From contig NZ_CP163444.1 of NCBI RefSeq assembly GCF_041053105.1, positions 620,001-684,000 of the forward strand: a stretch of 64,000 nucleotides of DNA, written 5' to 3'. Positions 49,335 through 57,965 of this stretch are shown piece after piece. The notes under the pieces were generated by a model. The model did no database searches, was not told the origin of the DNA, and saw nothing but the letters and a program-made list of their open reading frames with translations. Made by a program: the position numbers and the translations under genes. Source of the stretch: Streptomyces sp. R44 (lineage in GTDB: Bacteria > Actinomycetota > Actinomycetes > Streptomycetales > Streptomycetaceae). Numbering within the stretch: position 1 is the stretch's first letter; the number at the start of each line of letters is the position of its first letter.

Positions 49335-50612
49335 ATGCCGCACCGCTCCGTCCCCCACGTCCGTTCCCGCCCGTGGCGCCGCTGGAGGTGGTGGCAGCGA
49401 TGGGGGCGGGACCCGGTCGTGGTGCAGACGGTGCGGTCCACGGCCGCGGCGACGATTTCGTACGTCGTGGCCCTCCAGCTCAGTACGGAACCGGCGCCGC
49501 TGACCGCCCCGCTCACCGCGCTGCTCGTCGTCCAGGTGACGCTGTACTCGACGCTCACGACGAGCCTGCGGCGGGTGAACTCCGTCGTCGTGGGCGTGCT
49601 GATCGCCATCGCGTTCAGTGCGCTCGTGGGACTCAGCTGGTGGAGCCTCGCCCTGGTCATCCTGGCGTCCCTCGTCGTGGGCCGGTTCGTGCGGGTCGAG
49701 GAGTTCGTGCCCGAGGTGGCCATCAGCGCGATGCTGGTCCTCGGCGTCACCCAGGTCGCCGACACCGCCTGGGACCGCGTCCTGGAGACGCTGATCGGCG
49801 CCGTGGTGGGCCTGCTCTTCAACGTGCTGCTCGTCCCGCCGGTCTGGGTGGACACGGCCGGGGACTCGATCGTGGACCTGGCCCGGCGGATGCGCCGCCT
49901 GCTCCTGGACGTCGGCGAGGAGCTCGCCGACCCGGACGCCCTCCCCGAGTCGGCCCCGGTTCCGGAGGCGGCCTCCGCCCGCGCTCCGGTGGAGCGGGCG
50001 GCGGCACGGCTGCACGAGGCGCGGCGCCTCGACAACGACGTCGCCGACGTCGACGCGGCCCTGCGCCAGGCGGAGGACAGCCTCCGGCTCAACCCGCGGG
50101 TCAAGGAGGGGCTGCTGCACCGGATCGTGCTGCGCACGGGCCTCGACACCCTGGAGATCTGCGCGGTCGTGCTCCGCGTCCTCACCCGCTCCCTGACCGA
50201 CCTCGCGAAGGAACGGCGCGGGGCCGCCCTCGTACGCCGGGAGACGGGTGTCGCCCTGCGGGAGACCCTGCAGCACCTCGGGGACACCCTCGTGAGCTTC
50301 GCCGTCCTCGTGAGCTCGCCGTCGAGCGCGGGGGCCGAGACCGCGGAGGGCCGCCTCGGCGAGGAGCTCGGGGCGGCCCGCAGCGCCCGTGAACACACCG
50401 CGCGGCTGCTGGAGGAGGAGGCGGCGCACGATCCGGAGCGCTGGCAGTTGTACGGCGCGCTGCTCGCCGAGATCGACCGTGTCCTCGACGAACTCGAACC
50501 GGATCACCGCGGCCGGCGCCTCATGGAGGAGCTGGACCGGCACACGCGCGCGCGTGAGGAACGGCGCCGCCGCGTCACCTCCCTCGCGGGCCGGGCGCGC
50601 CGTACGTCGTGA
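49335..50612 (+). CDS. FUSC-family (aromatic-acid-exporter-like) membrane protein
   Basis: In this 425-aa protein an Arg/Trp-rich cytoplasmic start leads to about six closely packed helices (about 30-175; [42 protein letters not shown]). A long, charged, mostly helical cytoplasmic domain of about 240 residues follows. This is one half-repeat of the FUSC/YccS/AaeB type, thought to export aromatic or hydroxy acids. GGAGGAGG lies 5 nt before the ATG. The 3' end overlaps the convergent lactate monooxygenase gene by 38 bp. Confidence 0.85.
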   Translation: MPHRSVPHVRSRPWRRWRWWQRWGRDPVVVQTVRSTAAATISYVVALQLSTEPAPLTAPLTALLVVQVTLYSTLTTSLRRVNSVVVGVLIAIAFSALVGLSWWSLALVILASLVVGRFVRVEEFVPEVAISAMLVLGVTQVADTAWDRVLETLIGAVVGLLFNVLLVPPVWVDTAGDSIVDLARRMRRLLLDVGEELADPDALPESAPVPEAASARAPVERAAARLHEARRLDNDVADVDAALRQAEDSLRLNPRVKEGLLHRIVLRTGLDTLEICAVVLRVLTRSLTDLAKERRGAALVRRETGVALRETLQHLGDTLVSFAVLVSSPSSAGAETAEGRLGEELGAARSAREHTARLLEEEAAHDPERWQLYGALLAEIDRVLDELEPDHRGRRLMEELDRHTRAREERRRRVTSLAGRARRTS

Positions 50613-51774
50613 CGGGGCGCAGGGCACCGTCCGAGCGGAGGTCGCCCAGGGTCGGATAGCCGTCGACGGCGAGGATCAGATCGGTCTCGGCGAGGAGGGA
50701 GCGCAGGACGTGGACGATGCCGTCCTCTCCGCCGAGGGCGAGGCCGTACGCGTACGGGCGGCCGATGCCGACCGCCGTGGCGCCCAGGGCCAGGGCCTTC
50801 ACGATGTCGGCGCCGGTGCGGACACCGGAGTCGAACAGCACGGGCAGGCCCTCGGCGGCGGCGACCACGCCGGGGAGGGCGTCGAGGGCGGGCAGGCCGC
50901 CGTTGGCCTGGCGTCCGCCGTGGTTGGAGCAGTAGATGCCGTCGACGCCGCCGTCCCGGGCGCGGCGGACGTCCTCCGGGTGGCAGATGCCCTTGAGGAG
51001 GATCGGCAGGTCGGTGAGGGAGCGCAGCCAGGCGAGGTCGTCCCAGACGAGCGGCTTGCCGAAGATCCCGGCCCATTCCGCGACGACGGCGCCGGGGTCC
51101 TCCTCGGGGGCCTTGGCGAGACGCGCGCGGAAGACCGGGTCGGAGGTGTAGTTGGCCAGGCAGTGTCCGCGCAGCTGCGGGAAGTTGCTGGTGGTGAGGT
51201 CGCGGGGGCGCCAGCCGGTGATCCAGGTGTCGAGGGTGACGACGATGCCCCGGAAGCCGGCGGCCTCGGCGCGGTGCACGAGGCTCTCGGCGAGGGCGCG
51301 GTCGGTGGGGGTGTAGAGCTGGAAGAAACCGGGGGTGTCCCCGTACGCGGCGGCGACCTGTTCCATGGGATCGACGCTCAGCGTGGAGGCGATCATGGGT
51401 ATGCCGGTACGTGCGGCGGCCCGGGCCGTCGCGAGGTCGCCGTGGCCGTCCTGGGCGCAGAGCCCGATCACTCCGACGGGTGCCATGAACAGCGGGGAAG
51501 GCAACGTGAGGCCGAAGAGGTCGACGGAGAGGTCGCGCTCGGCGGCGCCGACCATCATGCGCGGGACGAGCCCCCACTGCCGGAAGGCGGTGACGTTGGC
51601 CTCCTGGGTGTGCTCGTCGCCCGCGCCGCCGGCCACGTACGACCACAGCGAGGGCGGCAGCGCGGCGCGTGCCTTCGCCTCCAGGTCGGCGAAGGTCATC
51701 GGCAGGGTGGGTGTGACGCCGAAGAGCCCGTTGAGATAGATCTCGTTCTGGTAGTCGCCGTACTGCTGGGGCAT
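50575..51774 (-). CDS. Lactate 2-monooxygenase (FMN alpha-hydroxyacid family)
   Basis: This 399-aa cytosolic enzyme belongs to the glycolate oxidase/lactate dehydrogenase TIM-barrel family. The N-terminal [20 protein letters not shown] and the extended loop region follow mycobacterial lactate monooxygenase rather than LldD. Catalytic His285 lies in [16 protein letters not shown] provides the phosphate-binding start and [10 protein letters not shown] the FMN phosphate site. Expected reaction: L-lactate plus oxygen to acetate, CO2 and water; a related hydroxyacid is possible. ATG 51774 has GGGACG upstream and matches the start of homology. Its 3' end overlaps the FUSC gene. Confidence 0.87.
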   Translation of the reverse strand: MPQQYGDYQNEIYLNGLFGVTPTLPMTFADLEAKARAALPPSLWSYVAGGAGDEHTQEANVTAFRQWGLVPRMMVGAAERDLSVDLFGLTLPSPLFMAPVGVIGLCAQDGHGDLATARAAARTGIPMIASTLSVDPMEQVAAAYGDTPGFFQLYTPTDRALAESLVHRAEAAGFRGIVVTLDTWITGWRPRDLTTSNFPQLRGHCLANYTSDPVFRARLAKAPEEDPGAVVAEWAGIFGKPLVWDDLAWLRSLTDLPILLKGICHPEDVRRARDGGVDGIYCSNHGGRQANGGLPALDALPGVVAAAEGLPVLFDSGVRTGADIVKALALGATAVGIGRPYAYGLALGGEDGIVHVLRSLLAETDLILAVDGYPTLGDLRSDGALRPVTTYGAPGPRGR

Positions 51775-51793
51775 GAGGGGCGTCGTCCCTTCC

Positions 51794-51819
51794 GGTGGCC
51801 GGGTGCTGTCCCGGCCACC
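51794..51819 (-). terminator. Hairpin between channel and lactate monooxygenase genes
   Basis: GGTGGCCGGG (51794-51803) and CCCGGCCACC (51810-51819) form a perfect 10-bp stem with a 6-nt loop. It follows the channel gene on the minus strand and lies 20 bp upstream of the monooxygenase start, so it could be a terminator, an operator or a leader structure. Confidence 0.45.
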
Positions 51820-51875
51820 CTGCCCCAGCACGCGCGCGCGTGACCAGGTGCTGTGCCCGGGTTGCCGCGGGCGGG

Positions 51876-53870
51876 TCAGGGGCGGCCCCGGGCGATGACC
51901 ACGATCTCGTCCTCCGGGTGCCAGTACCGGACGTGGTCCTTGGGCGGGTTGAGGCGCAGGCCGTGGTCCGGGGCGGTCGTGGCGCGGTAGCCGATGGCGC
52001 AGGCGCCCTGGCGGGCCGCCGACGCGGCGACGGCGGCGAAGGGGGTGGCGCGTCCGGCCGTGACGTAGTGGGACGCCGGGCGCAGATGGAGGCTGTTGCC
52101 GTCCGGGGCGAGGAGTTCCTCGAACACGGCGGCGAGGTGGGGGTTCTGGGAGATCTGGGTCATCAGGAGTCCGATGAGCCTGCCGCTGACGACGAAGTCG
52201 GCTCCGGGGGCCGGCGGTGCGATGAGCCGGTTGCGGTCGTCGGTCATCTCGGTCACCACGGGGAGGGAGAGGCCGCTCGCCCGTTCTCCGGCCCGCAGGT
52301 GGAGCAGGGTGACGAGCGTCCGGTCGTCCGGGTCGGCGTGGCCCGGCCGGTGGTCGGGGCCGAGCACGATCACCGCGTCGTAGCGGGCCAGGTCGAGCGC
52401 GTCCGTGGTCGCGCGCAGCGTGGGGTCGCCGGGCCGGTGGAGCACCGTCACGCGCGCCCCGACGGCTTCGGTGACGGTCCGGATGCCGGTGAGGGTGGCG
52501 GTGCGCGGCTCGGCCACGATGTCGAGGGCCGAGCCGGGTGGCGCGCCGTCCGCCCACCGGGCGGCGACACGGGGGGCCCTGCGGTTCCAGCCGAGGAGGA
52601 GGACGTGTGCGGGCCGTGCCGGGGGCTCGGGCGGTGCGTGCGTGAGGGCTGTCGGGTCGTAGGGGGCGGGGGTGACCGACAGTCGGGTCGACCGTTCGTC
52701 CTCGGCGATCACGAGGAGGGTGTCGTCGGCGAGGATCCGGGTGGAGCGGGGCGGGTTGAGCGTGACGGTGCCGTCGCCGTGGACGAGGCCGACGGCGGTC
52801 GACACGGGGCAGGCGCGGGCGGCCTCGTCGAAGGTGCGGCCCCATGACGCCGGTTCCCGGACGGTGTGGAACTCGTGCCCGGCGAAGTCGAGGAGTTCCT
52901 GGTGGACGAGGGAGAGTCCGGGCCGGCGTACGCAGTCGACGAGGAGCCGGGCCGCGATGTCGTCCATGTCGAGGACGGTGGCCCGGGGCCCGCCGGCCAG
53001 CCGGGCGGCGTGGAGGTGGCGGTCGTCGCGGACGGCGGCGACGACGCGTAGGGGATCCGTCTCCCCCGTGGACGCCGAGAGGCAGAGCAGGGTTTTGACG
53101 ACCTCGGCGTCGTCGCGGGGGTGGTCACGGGGCAGGACGAGGACGCAGTCCGCGGTCGTCGGGCTCACGCGCGCGAGTGCGGCGGGATCGGTGGGGCGAC
53201 CGGTGCGGCAGACGATCCTGGTGCGGCCCGTGGGGCCGAGGGTGGCGTGGAGCTCCTCCTCCATGGCGGGTTTGTCGCGGTCGGCGAGGACCGCGATGAC
53301 CCGGCGGTACCGGTCGGTGCGGGCGGCGACGAGCTCGGAGACGACGGTCGGGATCTGCTCGGACCAGCCGAGGACGACGGTGTGTCCGCTCTCCAGGATC
53401 TTGGCGTGACCTCGGTTGAGGGCGATGAGGCGGTCGGTGAGGCCGGTGGTGATGAGGCTGACGAGGGTGGAGACGTAGAAGAGGGCGATGAGGGCGAGGA
53501 GTACGGACAGGGCGACGCGCAGCGGGGGTCCGACCTCGCCGCCCAGCCGCATGGTCTGTCCGGTGTTGCGCCACACGGCCGCGATCCGGGAGCCGAGGGA
53601 GGCGGGAGTGCGCTGGTCGGTCCAGGCCAGGACGGTGCTGACGGGGACGACGAGCGCCAGACAGACGAGGGCCAGCCAGCCGCAGAGCGCGGCGGTGCCA
53701 CGGGTGAGGGTGGTGTCGAACCAGTACCGGAGGCGTTCCTCGGCGGAGCGGGTCCGGTGGTTGGGCAGGGGCCGGGGGTCGACGGGCGAGGTTTCCCCGG
53801 GCGGGTCGGCATCGGGTCCCTGTGCGGCGCCCCGCTGCCCGGGAACGACCTTTTTGTCTTCTTTTCGCAC
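51876..53870 (-). CDS. Castor/Pollux-like ion channel with RCK domains
   Basis: The product is 664 aa. After a polar N-terminus, [18 protein letters not shown] leads into helix 1 (about 58-80), a loop and a second helical pair (about 112-140), then two regulator-of-conductance (TrkA-N-like) modules. The first has [18 protein letters not shown] and the second [18 protein letters not shown]. This is the CASTOR/POLLUX/SYM8 type found in actinobacteria, presumed to conduct cations under nucleotide or Ca control. GTG 53870 is the only start before the conserved region, but its ribosome site is poor. A strong hairpin (53881-53910) just upstream suggests transcription independent of the NPP1 gene. 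Confidence 0.83.
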   Translation of the reverse strand: MRKEDKKVVPGQRGAAQGPDADPPGETSPVDPRPLPNHRTRSAEERLRYWFDTTLTRGTAALCGWLALVCLALVVPVSTVLAWTDQRTPASLGSRIAAVWRNTGQTMRLGGEVGPPLRVALSVLLALIALFYVSTLVSLITTGLTDRLIALNRGHAKILESGHTVVLGWSEQIPTVVSELVAARTDRYRRVIAVLADRDKPAMEEELHATLGPTGRTRIVCRTGRPTDPAALARVSPTTADCVLVLPRDHPRDDAEVVKTLLCLSASTGETDPLRVVAAVRDDRHLHAARLAGGPRATVLDMDDIAARLLVDCVRRPGLSLVHQELLDFAGHEFHTVREPASWGRTFDEAARACPVSTAVGLVHGDGTVTLNPPRSTRILADDTLLVIAEDERSTRLSVTPAPYDPTALTHAPPEPPARPAHVLLLGWNRRAPRVAARWADGAPPGSALDIVAEPRTATLTGIRTVTEAVGARVTVLHRPGDPTLRATTDALDLARYDAVIVLGPDHRPGHADPDDRTLVTLLHLRAGERASGLSLPVVTEMTDDRNRLIAPPAPGADFVVSGRLIGLLMTQISQNPHLAAVFEELLAPDGNSLHLRPASHYVTAGRATPFAAVAASAARQGACAIGYRATTAPDHGLRLNPPKDHVRYWHPEDEIVVIARGRP

Positions 53871-53880
53871 GTCAGCAGCG

Positions 53881-53910
53881 TGCCGCCCCGCCGTCGGCGG
53901 CGGGGCGGCA
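53881..53910 (-). terminator. Strong terminator for the NPP1 gene
   Basis: TGCCGCCCCGCCG (53881-53893) and CGGCGGGGCGGCA (53898-53910) pair perfectly over 13 bp with a 4-nt loop, 25 bp after the NPP1 stop on the minus strand. It is the most stable hairpin seen in the window and reaches to within 11 bp of the channel start codon. Confidence 0.75.
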
Positions 53911-53935
53911 TCGGGGCATGTTCATCCCTTCGTGA

Positions 53936-54703
53936 TCAGGCGTAGGGGTCGAAGGGGATTCCGGCCGGCTTCGCCTTGGCCAGGTGGGAGGCGAGGTTCC
54001 CGTCCTTGAGGCCGAAGACCGCGCTGCCGAAGTCGGCCTGGGTGAGCTTCTCCCGGATGCCCGCGGGGTAGCCGTTCCAGCCGACCAGGGCGGGGAACTG
54101 CCAGGTGTGCTGGTGGTTCTCGGGCGGTTCGTCGTGGGAGTTCGCCGGGCGGAAGCAGTGGGTGCCGATGCCGTCCTTGTGGTAGACGATCTTCGGGTGG
54201 GTGCCGTCCCAGCGGATCCGGTCGCGGGCGTAGATGTCGAAGTCGCCGTGGGCGGAGGTGGAGACGTACTGCGCCTGGTCGTTCTGCACCCAGACGACGA
54301 CGTGCTCCCAGTCGTGGCGGTGTCCGCCGAGACTGCTGCCGGCCACGGCCTGGTCCTTCTCGAAGTAGAGCCCGTAGATGACGGCGCACCAGCCGTTGTT
54401 GCACTTCGCGCGCGCGTACCCGTTGGTGTTGGTGAGGTCCCAGGCGTCGCGGCACTGGCCGTTGAGGGCGCCGGAGGGGTTGAGGCCGCCGTTGAGCGTC
54501 CCGTCGGGGCCGATCGCGGGGGTCGGGTAGCAGCCGTCCGTGTCGTAGTCGTAGGCCGGCTGGAAGGTCTGCTCCAGGCCGTCGGCGTTGGCGGGCAGGG
54601 CGGTGGGCGGTGCGGCGAGCGCGCTGGCCGGCAGGGCGATGATCAGCGCGAGGGCGCCGGCGAGGGCGAGGGCGCCCCTGGTGGCGTACGCGGGTGTCTT
54701 CAC
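53936..54703 (-). CDS. Secreted NPP1 / necrosis-inducing-like protein (NLP)
   Basis: This 255-aa protein has a signal peptide with a hydrophobic core (about 10-28) and probable cleavage after ALA. The NLP heptapeptide GHRHDWE is at 127-133, with the acidic Ca-binding neighbourhood and paired cysteines expected of the family; the mature length of about 225 residues is normal. Plant-pathogen NLPs bind membrane sphingolipids and lyse dicot cells; bacterial ones often lack proven toxicity. GTG 54703 is chosen because AGGGGGA lies 5 nt upstream; ATG 54754 would add 17 non-signal residues. It is monocistronic by context. Confidence 0.88.
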   Translation of the reverse strand: MKTPAYATRGALALAGALALIIALPASALAAPPTALPANADGLEQTFQPAYDYDTDGCYPTPAIGPDGTLNGGLNPSGALNGQCRDAWDLTNTNGYARAKCNNGWCAVIYGLYFEKDQAVAGSSLGGHRHDWEHVVVWVQNDQAQYVSTSAHGDFDIYARDRIRWDGTHPKIVYHKDGIGTHCFRPANSHDEPPENHQHTWQFPALVGWNGYPAGIREKLTQADFGSAVFGLKDGNLASHLAKAKPAGIPFDPYA

Positions 54704-54840
54704 TGCGTCCCCCTGGGTCGGTGGGCTTGGACCGACCCGCATCCTGGCATGCACATCTCAAGTACGCGAGGGTGCCCGAGCCGCCCGGGGCAAGCCTTCA
54801 CCCCGCCGCCACCTCCGGTCGGCCGCCCCCGTGCACGGCC

Positions 54841-55407
54841 TCACCCCAGCGCGGCCTCCACCAGGCGGCGGATCTCCTCGGCGGGGACGGTGCCGCCGTT
54901 GACCAGGCGGTCGAAGACCAGGCCGTCCACACAGGTGAGCAGGGTGACCGTGCGCGCACGGGCGTCCGCGAGCCCCCGGGCGGCGAGGAAGTCCTCGACG
55001 GACTGCCGGGCGGCGTTGTCCCGCGGCACGAGGATCTCCCTCAACTCGGGGTGGTGCACGCTCTCCAGGGCGCACGCGTAGCGCGCGAGGGAGCGACGGC
55101 GGCCCTCCCCCGCGAGCCGGAGCCCGGCGAACGCGGTGAGCCCGGCGACGAGTTCCCCGGCGTCGCGCGGCGCACCGGCCCGCTGCCCGGCCTCCTCGAT
55201 CTCCGCCTGGTCGCGCTCGACGAGTCGGCGGACGAGCGCGGTCAGGAGCGACTGACGGGTGCGGTGGTACGCGGACGTGGTGCCCGGCGGCAGGCCGGCG
55301 GCCCGGTCGACCGCGCGATGGGTGAGCCCGCGCATGCCGTGCTCGGCGAGCACGTCGATGGCGGTGTCGGCGAGGAGGGTGCGTCGGGCGGTGGCGTCGG
55401 CGGGCAT
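54841..55407 (-). CDS. TetR-family regulator
   Basis: This 188-aa protein has an N-terminal HTH (about 8-55): TRRTLLADTAIDVLAEHGMRGLTHRAVDRAAGLPPGTTSAYHRT as parts of the TetR_N helix-turn-helix, then an Ala/Leu-rich ligand domain with a His-containing SVHHPEL segment. The gene is divergent from the flavin monooxygenase, with two related palindromes in the 79-bp gap, the classic layout for a regulator that represses itself and its neighbour until a ligand arrives. The ATG at 55407 lacks a strong ribosome site. Confidence 0.9.
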   Translation of the reverse strand: MPADATARRTLLADTAIDVLAEHGMRGLTHRAVDRAAGLPPGTTSAYHRTRQSLLTALVRRLVERDQAEIEEAGQRAGAPRDAGELVAGLTAFAGLRLAGEGRRRSLARYACALESVHHPELREILVPRDNAARQSVEDFLAARGLADARARTVTLLTCVDGLVFDRLVNGGTVPAEEIRRLVEAALG

Positions 55408-55415
55408 CCCCCCTT

Positions 55416-55429
55416 TCTACACCTGTAGA
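55416..55429. promoter_or_regulatory. TetR operator site 1
   Basis: TCTACACCTGTAGA has 5-bp arms and a 4-nt spacer. It lies 9 bp from the TetR start codon and shares TCTAC-N4-GTAGA with site 2, whose centre is 32 bp away, three helical turns. Confidence 0.6.
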
Positions 55430-55439
55430 GGCGAGGAGT

Positions 55440-55469
55440 ACGGTTCTTCTACGGCTGTAGAAGAACCGT
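55440..55469. promoter_or_regulatory. TetR operator site 2 (30-bp palindrome)
   Basis: ACGGTTCTTCTAC (55440-55452) and GTAGAAGAACCGT (55457-55469) are perfect reverse complements around GGCT, with the TCTAC-N4-GTAGA core at 55448-55461. It ends 17 bp before the monooxygenase ATG. Binding here would block that promoter; cooperation with site 1 is likely because the sites are in phase. Confidence 0.75.
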
Positions 55470-55486
55470 GGAGAGAGGTGCCTGGC

Positions 55487-56659
55487 ATGGACGGCGGGAA
55501 CGCGGTGGTGGTCGGTGGCGGGATCGGCGGCCTGGCGGCGGCGATCGGACTGCGGCGGGTCGGCTGGGAGGTGACCGTCCTCGAACGCGCCGCCGCCCTC
55601 GGTGACGCCGGCGCGGGGATCTCCCTCCACACCAACGGCATCCGCGCCCTGGACGCGCTGGGCGTCGGCGCGGGCGTACGGGAGGCGGCCCGGCCCCAGT
55701 ACACCGGCGGCACCCGCGTCCCGGGCGGCGGCTGGCTGGCCCGGATGGACGGGGCCGCCCTGGAGCGGGCGCTCGGCACCCCGATCGTCGGGATCCCGCG
55801 CGCCGACCTGCACCGGCTGCTGCGCGCGGCGCTGCCCGACGGGTGCCTGACCGTCGGGGCGGAGGTGACCTCCCTGGATCCGACGGGGCCGGACCGGGTG
55901 GGCGTGGTCACCGGGGACGGGATACGGGAAGCGGATCTGGTGGTCGCCGCGGACGGCGTGAACAGCGGCCTGCGCAGGCTGCTGTTCCCCGGGCACCCGG
56001 CTCCGGCGTACAGCGGATCGACGGTCCTGCGCGCCCTCACCGACTCCCCCGTGACACCGGCATCCGACTTCGAGCTGACCTGGGGCCGGGGCGCCGAGTT
56101 CGGGCACATCGCCCTCGCCGACGGGCGGGCCGAGTGGCACGCCGTGCTCAACTCCCCGCCGGGGGTACGCCATCCGGATCCGCTGGAGGTGCTGCGGCGG
56201 CGTTTCCGGGACTGGCACGAGCCGATCCCGGCCCTTCTCGCGGCCACCCGCCCCGAGGCCGTGCTGCACCACGACATCCACGAACTGACCACCCCGCTGC
56301 CGGCGTTCACCACCGGCCGGGTCGCCCTGCTCGGCGACGCGGCCCACGCCATGACCCCGAACCTCGGCCAGGGCGCCTGCCAGGCCCTCGAGGACGCGGT
56401 GTCACTGGCCGCCGCGCTCGCCGCCGCACCCGACATCGGCACGGCGCTGTCCCGGTACGACACGGAGCGGCGCCCGCGCAGCCAGTCCGTCGCCCGCGCC
56501 GCCCGCCGGGCCGGCCGGATGGGCCAGCGGCTCGCGCATCCCCTCGCCGTCGCCGTACGCAACACGGCCCTGCGGGCGGCGCCGGACGGCGTGACCCTGC
56601 GCGCCATCCTGCGGCACGCCGACTGGACACCGCCGAGCCTGCACCCGCGAAATGAATAG
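55487..56659 (+). CDS. FAD-dependent monooxygenase (PHBH/UbiH class)
   Basis: The product is 390 aa. N-terminal VVVGGGIGGLAAAIGLRR is the FAD Rossmann motif, VVAADGVNSGLRR the DG motif, and ALLGDAAHAMTPNLGQGA the GD motif that binds FAD ribityl and NADPH. The substrate site is not diagnostic: aromatic hydroxylation or drug inactivation (TetX/Rox-like) are both possible. The divergent TetR gene and the glycosyltransferase downstream suggest xenobiotic or antibiotic handling. GAGAGAGGTG precedes the ATG at 55487. The TAG stop overlaps the 18-bp palindrome by 2 bp. Confidence 0.9.
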   Translation: MDGGNAVVVGGGIGGLAAAIGLRRVGWEVTVLERAAALGDAGAGISLHTNGIRALDALGVGAGVREAARPQYTGGTRVPGGGWLARMDGAALERALGTPIVGIPRADLHRLLRAALPDGCLTVGAEVTSLDPTGPDRVGVVTGDGIREADLVVAADGVNSGLRRLLFPGHPAPAYSGSTVLRALTDSPVTPASDFELTWGRGAEFGHIALADGRAEWHAVLNSPPGVRHPDPLEVLRRRFRDWHEPIPALLAATRPEAVLHHDIHELTTPLPAFTTGRVALLGDAAHAMTPNLGQGACQALEDAVSLAAALAAAPDIGTALSRYDTERRPRSQSVARAARRAGRMGQRLAHPLAVAVRNTALRAAPDGVTLRAILRHADWTPPSLHPRNE

Positions 56660-56675
56660 ACGATACGTATCGTCT
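56658..56675. promoter_or_regulatory. 18-bp perfect palindrome over the mgt promoter
   Basis: AGACGATACGTATCGTCT is fully symmetric and of the kind bound by TetR-family dimers. It covers the -35-like TAGACG (56657-56662) and the spacer of a promoter whose -10 would be TAGGGT (56680-56685, 17-bp spacing). Predicted start is about 56692, just before the ATG at 56693, so the mRNA would be essentially leaderless. Its sequence differs from the operators of the adjacent TetR gene. Confidence 0.65.
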
Positions 56676-56692
56676 CGCCTAGGGTGGTCGAC

Positions 56693-57904
56693 ATGACCAC
56701 CCCCGCACACATCGCCATGTTCTCCATCGCCGCCCACGGCCACGTGAACCCGAGCCTGGAAGTCATCCGCGAGCTCGTCGCACGGGGCCACCGCGTCAGC
56801 TACGCCGTCCCCGCGTCCTTCGCCGAGAGGGTCGCGGAGACCGGGGCGACGCCGGTCGTCTACACCTCCACCCTGCCGACCGACGACGACCCGGACGCCT
56901 GGGGCACCGAGCTGATCGACAACCTGGAACCGTTCCTCGCCGACGCGACGCAGGCGCTGCCGCAGCTCGCCGAGGCCTTCGACGCGGACCGGCCGGACCT
57001 GGTGCTCCACGACATCACCTCCTATCCGGCCCCCGTCCTCGCCCACGCCTGGGGCGTGCCCGCCGTCTCGCTGTGGCCGAACCTGGTGCCGTGGGAGGGG
57101 TACGAGGAGGAGGTCGCCGAGCCGATGTTCGCCGAGCTCAAGGCCTCGCCGCGCGGCAAGGCCTACTACGCGCGCTTCGAGGAGTGGCTCCGCGCGCACG
57201 GGATCGACACCGACCCGGACCGGTTCGTCGCCCGCCCGCGCCGGGCGATCGTCCTCATCCCCCGGGCCATCCAGCCGCAGGCCGACCGGGTCGACGAGTC
57301 CGTCTACACCTTCGTCGGCGCCTGCCAGGGCTCGCGCGCCGAGCAGGGCGAATGGCAGCGGCCGGCGGGGGCGGAGAAGGTGGTCCTGGTCTCGCTCGGC
57401 TCCTCGTTCACCAAGCAGCCCGGCTTCTACCGCGCCTGCGTGGAGGCCTTCGCCGGCCTCCCGGGCTGGCACGTCGTCCTGCAGATCGGCAGGTTCGTCG
57501 CCCCCGAAGAGCTCGGCGAGCTGCCGGAGAACGTCGAAGTGCACTCCTGGGTGCCCCAGTTGGCGATCCTTCGACAGGCCGACGCCTTCGTCACCCACGC
57601 AGGCGCGGGCGGCAGCCAGGAAGGGCTCGCGACCGCCACCCCCATGGTCGCCGTGCCGCAGGCCGTCGACCAGTTCGGGAACGCCGACATGCTTGAGGCC
57701 CTGGGCGTGGCGCGGCATCTGCCCATGGCGGAGGCCACCCCCGAGCGGCTGCGGGAGGCCGTGCTCACGCTCGTCGGCGACCCGGAGGTGGCGCGCCGCG
57801 CACGGGAGGTCCAGGCGTCGATGGCCCGCGAGGGCGGCACGCTCCGCGCCGCCGACCTGATCGAGGCGGAGCTCGGCCTGCGCTTCCGAGGGACCGTTAA
57901 ATGA
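56693..57904 (+). CDS. Macrolide-type glycosyltransferase (MGT/OleD family, GT1)
   Basis: The product is 403 aa. The N-terminus ([20 protein letters not shown]) is almost the same as in Streptomyces OleD/OleI and MgtA as I know them, with the catalytic base in the AAHGH motif and the activating Asp in [11 protein letters not shown]. The C-terminal donor site has [24 protein letters not shown] and [10 protein letters not shown], selecting UDP-glucose. The reaction would be 2'-O-glucosylation and inactivation of macrolides or broad aglycones. It lacks the C-terminal tail of OleD. ATG 56693 is preferred over GTG 56684. The stop TGA lies within the Zur-type box of the next operon. Confidence 0.92.
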   Translation: MTTPAHIAMFSIAAHGHVNPSLEVIRELVARGHRVSYAVPASFAERVAETGATPVVYTSTLPTDDDPDAWGTELIDNLEPFLADATQALPQLAEAFDADRPDLVLHDITSYPAPVLAHAWGVPAVSLWPNLVPWEGYEEEVAEPMFAELKASPRGKAYYARFEEWLRAHGIDTDPDRFVARPRRAIVLIPRAIQPQADRVDESVYTFVGACQGSRAEQGEWQRPAGAEKVVLVSLGSSFTKQPGFYRACVEAFAGLPGWHVVLQIGRFVAPEELGELPENVEVHSWVPQLAILRQADAFVTHAGAGGSQEGLATATPMVAVPQAVDQFGNADMLEALGVARHLPMAEATPERLREAVLTLVGDPEVARRAREVQASMAREGGTLRAADLIEAELGLRFRGTVK

Positions 57905-57916
57905 AAATGATTGTCA
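57902..57916. promoter_or_regulatory. Zur-type (zinc uptake regulator) box
   Basis: TGAAAATGATTGTCA is a 7-1-7 palindrome with one mismatch and matches the Streptomyces Zur-box form as I know it (TGAAAATGATTTTCA). A -10-like TAAGGT at 57923-57928 places the box over the -35/spacer of a promoter starting near 57935, 31 bp before the transporter GTG. The nickel-regulator box (TTGCA half-sites) is not seen. The first three bases are the stop codon of the glycosyltransferase gene. Confidence 0.65.
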
Positions 57917-57965
57917 TGATGCTAAGGTCGGGGCGTCCCCGCACGTCGCTCCCCTGAGGACCCCT

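Noticed and set aside
57902..57935. Nickel-regulator (Nur) or DtxR/IdeR iron box before the ABC importer
   Set aside because: Neither TTGCA half-sites nor TTAGG/CCTAA arms are present; the sequence fits the Zur form.
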